Of a DNA stretch of 64,000 bases, positions 46,301 to 52,172 are shown piece by piece (positions within the stretch are counted from its first letter, which is position 1; each line of letters opens with the position of its first letter). The notes below the pieces were generated by a model that saw only the letters and a program-made list of their open reading frames with translations, was not told the DNA's origin and did not search any database. Both the position numbers and the translations under genes were made by a program. The stretch is taken from assembly GCF_000004195.4 (NCBI RefSeq), contig NC_030679.2, positions 35,949,712 to 36,013,711 on the forward strand, in the 5' to 3' direction. This stretch comes from Xenopus tropicalis (lineage: Eukaryota; Chordata; Amphibia; Anura; Pipidae).

Positions 46301-48745
46301 GGATACAAAGCAGCTTATATATAAATTATAGTAGTACAGGTATGGGATCCCTTATCCAGAAACCCATTATCCAGAAAGCTCCAAATTACGGAAAGCCCAT
46401 CTCCCATAGACTCCATGTTAATCAAATAATTCAGAATTTTAAAACGGATTTCCTTTTTCTCTGTAATAATAAAACAGTACCTTGTAATTGATCCCACCTA
46501 AGATATAAATAATTCTTATTGGATGCAAAACAATCCTATTTGGCTTAATTAATGTTTTATTAACTTTTTAGTAGACTTAAGGTATGGAGATCCAAATTAC
46601 AGAAAGACCCCTTATCCGGAATACCCTTGGTGCCGAGCATTCTGGATAATGGGTCCTATACCTGTATTTCTGAAGCAAACACACATTTTTACTAGTGTAG
46701 GGCCACAGTATATATTAAAACATTTTCATTTTTTGGTGTTACTGTTCCTTTAAGAGAAATAAAGCATAAAAAAAAACAATTGTCTACAAACAGTCTGTAA
46801 AATAATGAACTTTCAGAATCATACGACGACAATGAGGCTCTTCTTCGATTTACACCAAGGGTTAGGCTAAAGCTACACAGGGCTGTTTCTCTGCCTATGT
46901 ATAAAAGAACAATGAGCATAGTTTAATCCATGTAGAATTAACCTAGAAAATCAAGTTCCCCATCAAAGCAGGTATCTCCTATAGGAGACTTAATGATTTT
47001 TTTTTTCCATTAAATAAACATTAATGATCATGCACCTTAAGTGGAAAGATACTCTTATTTAGTGGAAATAAAATACAAAACAAAATAATTTCACATAGCA
47101 ATGCAGTTACAGTAAATTGCTTGCACAATACAAGAAAAAATAATATCCCTTATTTCAGCTGCTGTTTTTGAGACATAATAATCAATCTAAGACCTATCTA
47201 TCTTACTACTTAGTTTAACGAGACTGAAATGTTAGTCATTCTACAATAATTACACAGCCAAAACATGCAAGCCAAATATGTAGTTATGCCCATGTTATAA
47301 ATACACTGTTATAAGTACGTTTGGTCAAGTCAGACCCAAGGAGATCAAATGTCTTGACAAGATGACAAGGTGTGCTCTTCTGCTTTGCAAGCAATGTTTT
47401 AACCACATAGCAGATTCTCCTGAGAGTCTCATGATCTCAAGTACAGAATACATCGAACTCAGACAGAAGAGCAGTCAATATACTTGGGATTTCTTGGATA
47501 CCACAAGTCAACAGCATAGTGGCCACTAATCAAACTTTAAAAGTGAGAATTGCTGGGGTGAATTTTAAGCATCATGTCTTGGCCTATTAATAATGACTCT
47601 ACAAGAGGCAGACTTATCAAAATGTAAGTTTAAGGCTTAATACATACAAACTCAAGTTCTATTCATTCCCATTCTTCAAAGCATATTTATCAATAGGTGA
47701 AACTCACCATTTGCCACGTACGCTTCTAAAAATCCCATAGAAATGAATAGAGCATGGGAGAGTTTTTATGTTTTATTAAAAAATGCTGTCCATAAAGGGC
47801 ATAAAGGGCAGTTCTGACAGACCGTCATTTAAATTCAAGACTGCAATAGGTCTATTGAAACAGAAACTATGGCCTGTCACTGCTTCTCTTCAGCAAGTTT
47901 GGAAAGTCGCAGACCACTTTGAAAGTGATAGGGGGCCAACAGCTCCTTCCAGCTTCCCTAGCAATCTGTTGCTTCAGATGAGTGCAACTTGGCAACCACA
48001 GGGCTGGGCCAATACAATCAGCATGTGTAGTCAGATTCAGTCAACAGTATATGTAATATCACACTACCCAAAAGCTGAAATAACACATAAGCTAGATGTA
48101 AAGGGTTTTACATAAGGCAATTGTAATGGAATCAGATAGTTAGGTATTTTCAGATTTGTCACCCATGGGTGACAAGTATCTTTGTGAGTGGCATTGCTGT
48201 AGCACACATCTAAAGTACAGGAGAGGTCTTTCATTCATTATACTTTGGTTGCTGATGTTTGGCAGTATTAATAGTTTTCTTCCCTAATACTGTAAATATT
48301 GGTACTAGAATAATTTTTACCAGCTGGGTTTTAAGACCACTCCATACAGATTCAGAACCACTCAACTGATTTCACTTGCAAACTGAGACGGCCAATGTGA
48401 AAAAGAAGATTTATGCAGAGATTTGGTTTTAGGAAATAGAGTCATATGCCTAGCTATGCTAACATTATGTAATATTATGTGCCTGTTAACTCTGCATCTA
48501 CATCATAATTTCAGAGTGTTATTAGATATTATCTCAACTTTAGTTAACACTCTCCTATTTGCTCGTGCCATAGTCCTCTATTGAAATACTCTGGAGATGC
48601 CATAAAAACCATGCTTACCGATACAGACAAATCATCTGTCTTGCGCTTGGTGTTTGAGTCAAACAAGACATTTCGCCCTCGTTTTTCACAGTCCTGGTAA
48701 ACGATCAGGCGGATTTGGCTTGGGTCAAATTCCGGTGAAGGCCAG
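16378..48745 (-). CDS. fnip1: FNIP1, folliculin-interacting protein 1 (exons 2-18; exon 1 outside window)
   Basis: Seventeen exons read on the minus strand join through GT-AG introns with matching phases: 48745-48619, 40823-40686, 38873-38773, 38295-38221, 37529-37438, 35698-35615, 34327-34256, 33409-33274, 32670-32469, 31959-31874, 26519-26373, 22532-22363, 21570-20160, 19529-19361, 18587-18390, 17390-17275 and 16456-16378. Together they hold 3403 nt, about 1133 codons, and with a roughly 31-codon exon 1 give about 1164 residues; human FNIP1 is 1166 and also has 18 exons. The choice of FNIP1 over FNIP2 rests on segments typical of FNIP1, such as [18 protein letters not shown], the [20 protein letters not shown] stretch and [20 protein letters not shown]. 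Known role of the family: FNIP1 binds folliculin, AMPK and Hsp90, acts in the lysosomal FLCN-FNIP GAP complex for RagC/D, and restrains TFE3/TFEB and mitochondrial biogenesis. Longin/DENN-like FNIP_N, FNIP_M and FNIP_C regions are spread over exons 2-5, 9-14 and 15-18. No frameshift or in-frame stop was found. The symbol is certain at family level; L or S homeolog status cannot be told. Confidence 0.95.
16457..17274. other. fnip1 intron 17 with MITE fragment and another repeat
   Basis: At 16670-16810 is a fragment of the CAGGTATGGGA family (GGGATCTGTTATCTGGATAC, CTGTAATAATAAAACAGTACC). Next to it, from about 16840 to 17120, is a piece bounded by GGGCACCTGTCACC and TTAGGGCGCCCTTTAA. Nothing else is recognised. 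Confidence 0.6.
17275..17390 (-). CDS. fnip1: fnip1 exon 17
   Basis: The 116-nt exon encodes [38 protein letters not shown] and the first two bases of a Gly codon. It has no internal Met-initiated long frame and was found by reading the minus strand between exons 16 and 18. The acceptor is TTTGTTTTAG. The donor is CTGGG/GTAAGG. Confidence 0.94.
17391..18389. other. fnip1 intron 16 with L1 remnant
   Basis: Apart from the L1-type fragment at 17505-17843 and a short (TA)n near 18107-18120, nothing is recognised in this intron. Confidence 0.6.
17505..17843 (+). pseudogene. L1-type ORF2 C-terminal remnant
   Basis: On the plus strand the sequence reads [25 protein letters not shown] and then, after a frame slip at 17586, [12 protein letters not shown]. 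This matches the CWRC...GT/VF.H.WW.CP zinc-knuckle-like motif near the C-terminus of L1 ORF2. A further frame from 17616 to 17843 ([20 protein letters not shown] and on to FIQEAQKI) fits the tail of the same protein. Stops and frameshifts make it a dead fragment. It is antisense to fnip1. Confidence 0.75.
18390..18587 (-). CDS. fnip1: fnip1 exon 16
   Basis: The 198-nt exon (66 codons) encodes [40 protein letters not shown] and [20 protein letters not shown] then NLSANF. It starts and ends in phase 0. The acceptor is TCTCTTTTAAG and the donor TTT/GTACGT. In human FNIP1 the order HAVQ-HPVLDEP is the same across this junction. Confidence 0.96.
18588..19360. other. fnip1 intron 15
   Basis: Contains an A-run (18934-18950) and, at about 19140-19290, a repeat with AAATGTCAGGGCCTATATTG that recurs diverged at about 21740-21840 (AAATGTCAGGGCCTGTTTTG). 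No exon is seen. Confidence 0.5.
19361..19529 (-). CDS. fnip1: fnip1 exon 15 (start of FNIP_C domain)
   Basis: The 169-nt exon encodes [40 protein letters not shown] and [16 protein letters not shown]. The [11 protein letters not shown] motif opens the conserved C-terminal DENN-like domain. The acceptor is TTGTTCTGCAG, whose next base completes a Gly codon. The donor is CAG/GTAGGT, phase 0. Confidence 0.96.
19530..20159. other. fnip1 intron 14, nothing recognised
   Basis: AT-rich intronic sequence between the GTAAGT donor after exon 14 and the exon 15 acceptor. No repeat family or alternative exon was identified. Confidence 0.5.
20160..21570 (-). CDS. fnip1: fnip1 exon 14, large exon with Cys cluster and Ser-rich Hsp90/CK2 region
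   Basis: The 1411-nt exon encodes about 470 residues (about 508-978). It opens with [20 protein letters not shown] and a conserved helical stretch ([20 protein letters not shown]), the end of the middle domain, then becomes disordered and poorly conserved. A cysteine cluster CQCCQCPL lies at 21245-21262, about residues 611-616, where mammalian FNIP1 has a Cys/His degron. Further on come [25 protein letters not shown] and, near the end, [20 protein letters not shown], the acidic serine cluster reported as CK2 sites controlling Hsp90 co-chaperone activity in human FNIP1. It ends EEEEMAFPG. The acceptor is TTTATTGCAG and the donor CCTGG/GTAAGT. The reading frame is open throughout. Confidence 0.96.
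21571..22362. other. fnip1 intron 13
   Basis: Holds the second copy of the AAATGTCAGGGCCT repeat (about 21740-21840). An open frame continues upstream of exon 14 to a Met at 21709, but the TTTATTGCAG acceptor and the human comparison place the exon start at 21570. Confidence 0.6.
22363..22532 (-). CDS. fnip1: fnip1 exon 13
   Basis: The 170-nt exon encodes [40 protein letters not shown] and [16 protein letters not shown], nearly identical to human FNIP1 over its length. The acceptor is TTATTTCAG. The donor CTAG/GTAAGC splits a Gly codon after its first base. Confidence 0.96.
23820..24150. repeat. Dispersed repeat with GCACCCCCAGTGAAATAGAC
   Basis: The words AGGAGCACCGGCCAGTGATC and CTAACATTTTGGCACCCCCA recur diverged at 50785-50885 (AGGAGCACCAGTCCAAAGG, CTAACATTTTGGAACCCCCA). 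The inverse-like CACTGGCCAGTGG and CACCGGCCAGTG suggest internal symmetry. Confidence 0.65.
24140..24530. repeat. Dispersed Xenopus repeat, copy 2
   Basis: Longest of three copies: TGCTGCTGTTAGTTGCCCGA, ACAGACAAACCTCATTTTCT, AAGCTTAACTTCACTACAGC, TCCAAGATGG and AAGGCCTGGATCACTACTG occur in the same order as at 7915-8235 and 37135-37400. Confidence 0.75.
24933..24978. repeat. (TA)n microsatellite
   Basis: TA dinucleotides over 46 bp in fnip1 intron 12. Confidence 0.97.
25757..25941. mobile_element. MITE of about 185 bp with GAGTATATTTATTATGC ends
   Basis: Left end GAGTATATTTATTATGCTG and right end CAGCATGATAAATATACCC are inverted copies. Inner matching pieces AAAAAAGTGGAG/CTCCACTTTTTA and CCAATCAGC/CGGATTGGCTG extend the hairpin. 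CCTAG borders both ends. Confidence 0.75.
26373..26519 (-). CDS. fnip1: fnip1 exon 12
   Basis: The 147-nt exon encodes [40 protein letters not shown] and LMEHASKN. The [10 protein letters not shown] motif is shared by all vertebrate FNIPs. The acceptor is ATTACCCAG. The donor CCA/GTAAAG splits a Gln codon (CA/G). Confidence 0.95.
27309..27632. mobile_element. CAGGTATGGGA-family MITE
   Basis: Nearly complete copy running from TTTGGGACCTGTTATCCAGA through TTCCGGATAAGG, TCAAGTACAAGGTACTG and GTCTATGGGAGATGGCC to GGGATACCATACCTGTA. The first bases of the left end are replaced. Confidence 0.85.
28042..28498. mobile_element. CAGGTATGGGA-family MITE containing a second, shorter family member
   Basis: The outer copy starts TTTGGGACCTGTTATCCAGA and ends GATAACCAATCCCATACCTG. 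At about 28235-28405 it is interrupted by an inner unit bounded by ACAGGTATGGGATCCC and GGTCCCATACCTGTA, with its landmarks in the reverse order (GGATCCAAATTACAG instead of CTGTAATTTGGA). Confidence 0.85.
28235..28405. mobile_element. Inner MITE of about 171 bp inserted within a relative
   Basis: Both ends carry the family TIR (ACAGGTATGGGATCCC, GGTCCCATACCTGTA). Outer-copy sequence continues on both sides (AAATTAAATT before, CTTGATTAAAATAG after), so this unit arrived after the outer one. Confidence 0.75.
30085..30150 (+). repeat. SINE-like tail fragment
   Basis: GAATGTAAGCACCAATAAGG, CAGGGACAATG and CAGTGCTGTTTATAAA follow the order of the TTGTAAGCTC...GGCAGGGAC...GCGCTTTATAAA repeat, of which a fuller inverse copy is at 48972-49196. 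Confidence 0.55.
30330..30480. repeat. Repeat with AACCCATAGCAACC ends
   Basis: AATAACCCATAGCAACCAAA and later words recall the copies at 32870-33050 and 45410-45540, but the right end is eroded. Confidence 0.5.
31874..31959 (-). CDS. fnip1: fnip1 exon 11
   Basis: The 86-nt exon encodes [20 protein letters not shown] then IVDALNDF. It begins in phase 0 after a TTTTTTATAAAG acceptor and ends with AG of a split Arg codon before GTGAGT. It continues the middle DENN-like domain (about residues 374-402). Confidence 0.95.
31960..32468. other. fnip1 intron 10, nothing recognised
   Basis: AT-rich intron, with a branch/pyrimidine tract ahead of exon 11. No repeat family was identified. Confidence 0.5.
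32469..32670 (-). CDS. fnip1: fnip1 exon 10 (start of FNIP_M region)
   Basis: The 202-nt exon encodes [60 protein letters not shown] and LKCAIEQ. The IAIGVIFSL strand and the [14 protein letters not shown] helix are hallmarks of the FNIP middle (DENN-like) region. The acceptor is TATTTTATAG. The donor is CAG/GTACCT, phase 0. Confidence 0.95.
32671..33273. other. fnip1 intron 9 with a MITE
   Basis: The intron is mostly a MITE-like repeat at 32870-33050, plus a degenerate CAGGTATGGGA-family piece near 33060-33160 (GATCCAGAAAGCTCTGAAAT, CAATTTCCCATAG). Confidence 0.6.
32870..33050. mobile_element. Palindromic MITE with CCATAGCAACCAATGAGATG / CTGCTGATTGGTTGCTA arms
   Basis: Arms ACCCATAGCAACCAATGAGA and CTGATTGGTTGCTAAAGG are inverse of each other. 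Internal TGTGGATAGGTGACTAG marks the loop side. A related unit in opposite orientation is at 45410-45540 and a short one at 53020-53080. Confidence 0.7.
33274..33409 (-). CDS. fnip1: fnip1 exon 9
   Basis: The exon encodes [20 protein letters not shown], then [20 protein letters not shown] and VFPR, about residues 261-306: a Ser-rich linker followed by a strongly basic RRWRR patch. The acceptor is TTTAAATAG. The donor is AGATG/GTAAGA, leaving a Trp codon split as TG/G. Confidence 0.94.
33410..34255. other. fnip1 intron 8, nothing recognised
   Basis: AT-rich intron without a recognised repeat or alternative exon. Confidence 0.5.
34256..34327 (-). CDS. fnip1: fnip1 exon 8
   Basis: The 72-nt exon encodes [20 protein letters not shown] and ARS. 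The acceptor is TTTTATTCTAG. The donor is TCTG/GTGAGG, splitting an Ala codon completed by CT of exon 9. Human FNIP1 reads similarly, with ELNE in place of GFKD. Confidence 0.93.
34328..35614. other. fnip1 intron 7 with SINE-like piece and (AC)n
   Basis: A MIR/CORE-like SINE candidate lies at about 35195-35355 (GTGGTTAAGACGTTACAAGC, GGCTTTAGGCAAGATGCCC, ATAAGCTCTAAATGGCAGGG). An (AC)n tract lies at 35573-35590, 17 bases upstream (genomic left) of the donor region of exon 7. Nothing else is recognised. Confidence 0.5.
35573..35590. repeat. (AC)n short tandem repeat next to the exon 7 donor
   Basis: ACACACAT followed by ACACACACAC (GT-rich on the transcribed strand) begins 24 bases downstream of the end of exon 7 in the intron. 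Its closeness to a weak donor of a cassette exon may matter for splicing; this is inference. Confidence 0.8.
35615..35698 (-). CDS. fnip1: fnip1 exon 7, 28-codon cassette with AMPK-type site
   Basis: The 84-nt exon encodes [20 protein letters not shown] then RSASFFA (about residues 209-237). The LRLIRSAS motif is a good AMPK consensus, with basic and hydrophobic residues ahead of Ser, and the surrounding serines match the AMPK-regulated cluster of mammalian FNIP1. Both splice phases are 1 and the length is a multiple of three, so skipping keeps the frame; the human gene has an isoform lacking the equivalent 28 residues. The acceptor is AACATGTAG and the donor GCAG/GTGTGC, a weaker donor than those of the neighbouring exons. 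Confidence 0.93.
35699..37437. other. fnip1 intron 6
   Basis: Contains the third copy of the dispersed repeat (37135-37400). The remainder is AT-rich and unrecognised. Confidence 0.55.
37135..37400. repeat. Dispersed Xenopus repeat, copy 3
   Basis: CCATCTTCTTTCTGCTGAAT, GGCTGCTGTCAGTTACCTGA, GCTTAGGAACAAACTCACA and AAGGCCTGGAACATTACAG correspond in order to copies 1 and 2. This copy reaches to within 40 bp of exon 6. Confidence 0.75.
37438..37529 (-). CDS. fnip1: fnip1 exon 6
   Basis: The exon encodes [20 protein letters not shown] then [10 protein letters not shown]. The acceptor is TTCTCTTCCAG and the donor ATAG/GTACTG, leaving a Gly codon split after its first base (phase 1). This phase allows splicing either to exon 7 or, keeping frame, to exon 8. 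Confidence 0.94.
37530..38220. other. fnip1 intron 5, nothing recognised
   Basis: AT-rich intron. No repeat family was recognised. Confidence 0.5.
38221..38295 (-). CDS. fnip1: fnip1 exon 5
   Basis: The 75-nt exon encodes [20 protein letters not shown] and GSLN. It starts with the last base of the split Arg codon and ends with GC of a split Ala codon before GTAAGT. The acceptor is AATTTTGTAG. Human FNIP1 has Thr where the split Ala lies (about residues 153-178). Confidence 0.95.
38296..38772. other. fnip1 intron 4, nothing recognised
   Basis: Intron of 477 bp, AT-rich, without a recognised repeat. Confidence 0.5.
38773..38873 (-). CDS. fnip1: fnip1 exon 4
   Basis: The exon encodes [20 protein letters not shown] then [13 protein letters not shown], one of the most conserved parts of the FNIP N-terminal longin-like domain (about residues 120-153). 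The acceptor is TTTTTGACAG. The donor is ATACG/GTAAGT, splitting an Arg codon (CG/A). Confidence 0.95.
38874..40685. other. fnip1 intron 3 with (AT)n
   Basis: Holds an (AT)n tract at 40308-40344 and a weak MITE-like piece near 39390-39490. No exon was seen. Confidence 0.5.
40308..40344. repeat. (AT)n microsatellite
   Basis: AT dinucleotides over 37 bp in fnip1 intron 3. Confidence 0.97.
40686..40823 (-). CDS. fnip1: fnip1 exon 3
   Basis: The 138-nt exon holds exactly 46 codons and begins and ends in phase 0. It encodes [20 protein letters not shown] and continues through a Ser/Thr-rich stretch to EQCPKYQ (about residues 74-119). The polypyrimidine tract and acceptor TCCTCTGTAG precede AAA; the donor is CAG/GTAACC. 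The [10 protein letters not shown] segment is characteristic of FNIP1 rather than FNIP2. Confidence 0.94.
42960..43070 (-). repeat. Interspersed repeat with GTTTAGCCGAAACATG
   Basis: On the minus strand it reads CCGAGGAAGGCTGTTTAGCC then GAAACATGTAGTGCTATAAG and ends with AATAAAAC. The motif 'gaggaaggctgttagccgaaac' is a familiar vertebrate interspersed-repeat tail; the class is not assigned. Confidence 0.55.
43734..44037. mobile_element. hAT-like MITE, single copy
   Basis: Ends CAGAGGTCCCGAACC and GGTTGGGGACCACTG. Contains a T-run (43749-43772) and CTGGGAGCAACATCAGAGAG. Flanks CTATAAGG and CTATAGTG agree at 6 of 8 bases, a decayed target duplication. It is the stand-alone relative of the copies inside the large palindrome. 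Confidence 0.75.
45410..45540. mobile_element. MITE with AACCAATCAGCAGGTAGC arm
   Basis: CAGTAACCAATCAGCAGGTA and ACATCTGATTGGTTCTTATG form inverse arms around TGTTTAAAAACAAACA. It is the same family as 32870-33050 in the other orientation. Confidence 0.65.
46336..46665. mobile_element. CAGGTATGGGA-family MITE, complete
   Basis: Complete from ACAGGTATGGGATCCCTTAT to GGGTCCTATACCTGT. Internal landmarks run in the order inverse to 27309-27632 (CCCATCTCCCATAGACTCC, AACAGTACCTTGTAATTG, GGAGATCCAAATTACAG). Confidence 0.88.
48619..48745 (-). CDS. fnip1: fnip1 exon 2 (first coding exon in the window)
   Basis: This exon encodes [20 protein letters not shown] and then [10 protein letters not shown] and a basic/acidic tail ending DDLSVS, the start of the longin-like N domain (about residues 32-73). 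The acceptor is TTTCTAG, followed by one base that completes a Ser codon begun in exon 1. The donor is TCG/GTAAGC, phase 0. Because the exon opens in mid-codon and has no initiator Met, a separate exon 1 must lie upstream, above 64000 in this window's numbering. Confidence 0.95.
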
Positions 48746-48971
48746 CTAGAAAGAAGTATATATAATTATTTTGCAGAACACTCACATAAAGACAGCAGTT
48801 TCAGTGCACAGTTCGGCATACACTTTCATAACATAACTGATCCTATGCATTTGTTAAGTTATTTTTCCCAACCAAATGGCACAGAGTAAAAAACAAAGAC
48901 CATGTGAAAAATTACAGATGCTGGCATGTTATGTAGGCTTTTTATTTTATTTATGATCACCTTTCTTATCA

Positions 48972-49196
48972 GGTATGTATTATAATGTATGTATATCTTT
49001 ATTTATAAAGCGCTACTTATGTACGCAGCGCTGTACAGTAGAATACATTAATACAAACAGGGTGTTAATAAGATAATAATAGATAAATACAAAGTATAAC
49101 AATAAATACAAGATAAATACAGCTGCAATAAGTTAAGAGTCGAGGACACAAGAGGAAGGAGGTCCCTGCCCCGTAGAGCTTACAATCTATATTATA
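48972..49196 (-). repeat. SINE-like interspersed repeat, inverse orientation
   Basis: On the minus strand: ATTGTAAGCTCTACGGGGCA, GGGACCTCCTTCCTCTTGTG, then CTGTACAGCGCTGCGTACAT and AAGTAGCGCTTTATAAATAA, ending in a TATACATACAT tail. This order is typical of a very common non-LTR-type repeat in frogs and fish. The exact family name is not assigned. Confidence 0.7.
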
Positions 49197-50784
49197 ATGG
49201 GCAATTTTTAAGTTTTTTTATGGCTTGACTTTGTCTAGGACATTGGCTTCTACAGAAACCCACAAGCTTTTAGATGGTGAACTTTTACAACAAGATTTTT
49301 GCAGTCATTCAAGTTTTTGAACCATAATTAAAACCAAAATTAAAATTTAGCACTAAAAAACTCAAATTGTGAAGTAAAAACAGCACAAATGTTAATAGAT
49401 CTCCCCCTAAGTGCCCACATATATTGCATAACTGTACAACGGAACAAGAGCTGAAGAGAATCAAACAGTTTGCAATGTTGTGGAAATAAAGACTAATCTT
49501 ATATCATTGACTATATGTATTATCTTTGAGTTTTTATGAGGTTTATATTCTGACTTAAGTTAAGCTTTAATTTACTTATTATAGTTACACTAAGAACAAG
49601 GATATAAAGAAAAATGAGAATTTAAAGTTTAGACTAAATATATTACATAAATGTAATCTGGTCTTTTAAACCCTTATTACTAATATACCCTCCATCACTG
49701 TAGGTAAAACATCTTACATTGGTTAGTTTTTTTAAAGGGGAAGTACAGCCTTTTATGGCCTTTTTACTCCAAGCAGCCGATTAAATAATGAGGAACATCA
49801 CTACAATTTTGTTATGAATTTATTGTAAATTGCTGCTTAACTTGCTGTGCTATATAAATTAAACGATGGTGACAAAAAAAGGGTACATAAACCCATTATA
49901 GCTTATTTGAGATGTCAGAGTATAGGAGGTGAAGTACAGATCAATAAAAGTATGGTACCCATTTCAGAACAAACAGATTTTTCCTCGTAGAGGCAAACTG
50001 ACGTTTCCAAAAAGTTATTTGCAATGAAGCCAATGCTGAGTCACATATACAAGGGAGATGTCGAAGGGAGATACAGTTTCCTTCATAAATAACGTGACAG
50101 TCTTTCATATGGTCTGTAAGCAGCTAAATATACAATGCTTGCTGCATGCATTTGATCAAGGTAAAAACATCTACACAGTCTACACAGTCTAGTATAGCAA
50201 TTGTCATTTGTTGCTTGTCACGTGCCAGTATATGGAAGGAGACAGTATTTATAACATCAATTAGTTTGTTTCTACAAGTTTCCATGCAGTCATAAAACAC
50301 ACATTCCAATGCCATACATTTTCTGCAATGCTTAGTAGCATGCTGACTCTTTATTTTGTATTATACTTTCATTTCAAGTGCAGTGAATTTTCATGTTCCT
50401 TGACTATCCTGAAAACAAATACAAGTTTGCTGAAATGCACCTGTGCTGAAAACCCCCTGGATACCATAGCTCTTAAACCTTTTGATAAGTGTCAATGACT
50501 CTGTAGCAGGCACATCCAACAGCTTGTTAAAAAACAAAAATTAAAATCAAGCAGCCAAGCAATTGGTTTTTGCTTTCAGAATATTTATCTTGGACCACAG
50601 CTTCTGCAATAATGTTTCCTGAATTGCAAGTATATACACAGAGACATTTACACTCATAATATACAATATATAATTAATGGAACAAAACTGTTGACATGCA
50701 AACAATACAGCAACATTTTGTATTACAGAACAAGGAAAGGTTAATATACGGGGGGGTGCAATATGTTATTGAATTTGAAATTTC

Positions 50785-50885
50785 AATCCTGTTCAGTAAA
50801 ACTGCACTGGACCAGTAATTGTACTCAAGAGGAGCACCAGTCCAAAGGAAAAGTTAACTAACATTTTGGAACCCCCAAGGTATTA
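50785..50885. repeat. Second copy of the GCACC...TTTTGGNACCCCCA repeat
   Basis: AGGAGCACCAGTCCAAAGGA and AACTAACATTTTGGAACCCC match the copy at 23820-24150. Confidence 0.6.
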
Positions 50886-51758
50886 AGTCAGTCTTTGGAT
50901 TTTGGTTGTACTGTATATGTAATAAACACTTATGAATAGTATATAAACCTCCAATTCATACTTTCCCCTTTTTCGTAAAATCAATATATATATATAGTAA
51001 CACAATGAAGGGTGATACAACTATATGTATGTAAGTAAAAACTTACTGATGGTCTTTAATACAATTTCACATGCATAAAAGTGCCCGGCAGCATAGATTC
51101 TGCATTTCCAGGTTCAATAAATACTTACAACCAAAACTGGCAAAGATATCATCTCAATACAAATGAATATAAGGTTACTGTTCAAACATAGGGCAACATT
51201 AAAGAAACTTCATGAGGGATGTTCATCCAAAAACAGATATTGTAAGAAAGTGTAAATCTAAGCAACTTTTAAATATACATAAACATGTACAGTGGTTTTA
51301 AAGCTGTTTGTAAAGGCAGCTGGGTTTGACTCTTGACTATGTAACCTAAGCCATTTTATTAATGTTTTACTGTTTTACACGAAGAAGCAGGCACCATTAC
51401 ATTTACAAATAATGTCTAATAAATAGCAATTACAATAAATAAAATGCTGAATTAATGTATATTGGGATGGTGCTTTGAATATTTTATTTTTCATTGTGCA
51501 GAAACAGTTGCTGGGTAGACATCCCTCTAACAAAACATTTTAAGTGTGGTAGAAAGAAATAATCCTCCTGTCTGTGGTATCTAAAATACTACGTGGCTGC
51601 TTAGGTCAATGACCCTGGCAGCCATAAAGGATGAATCTGTGTGGCTAGAATTTTTTCATAATTGAAAGGGGAACTTGAACCACACCAAAAAAAATTTAAG
51701 TCTAAACAACTTTCCAATAAACATTATAAATCATTATAAAATATTCTCAAGACACATA

Positions 51759-52172
51759 GGGGCCCATTCATTAAAGTATGAATTTTCGCTCATTAAAAGC
51801 ACGATTGGAAAAAAATTGTAGTAACCACAGTTAATTTCTGCAAAAATTTGTGTCATGCTTGTACGAAAATATCTTGGTTGATATCCAAAAGTTACAACGT
51901 TTTTGTATCCGAACGATCATAAACGGCATAAAAACCTTTCTGACTTTGAAACTTCAATGTATGATTTTGGAAGCCTCCCATAGGACTCAATGGCACTCTG
52001 CAGCTCCAACCTGGCCAAAAGATAGTCGCAATACCAAAGCTTGAATGAATTCCGAAATGTTCATAGTCATTGTGAAAAATACCACTTTTGCAGAGAATTT
52101 AATATTATCGTGGTTATTATGAAAAGTTCTAAACTTTAATACTCTAATATCGTGCTTTAATGAATGGGCCCC
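51759..52172. mobile_element. 414-bp MITE with GGGGCCCATTCATTAAAG ends
   Basis: TIRs GGGGCCCATTCATTAAAG and CTTTAATGAATGGGCCCC are perfect over 18 bp, flanked by ATA on both sides (51756-51758, 52173-52175). The interior is loosely palindromic (CTCATTAAAAGCACGA... TCGTGCTTTAATG). The 3-bp duplication and GGGG end resemble the 11516-12016 element, so a PIF/Harbinger-like origin is likely. Confidence 0.85.

Larger units (their letters stand above)
40824..48618. other. fnip1 intron 2 (7.8 kb)
   Basis: Contains an interspersed repeat at about 42960-43070, an hAT-like MITE (43734-44037), an AACCAATCAGCAGG MITE (45410-45540), a CAGGTATGGGA MITE (46336-46665) and a possible MITE at 47595-47790. No open frame here resembles a known protein. 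Confidence 0.6.

Noticed and set aside
16378..48745. FNIP2 as the identity
   Set aside because: Exons 3, 7, 10 and 13 match FNIP1-specific wording ([31 protein letters not shown]) rather than FNIP2, and the predicted length of about 1164 residues fits FNIP1.
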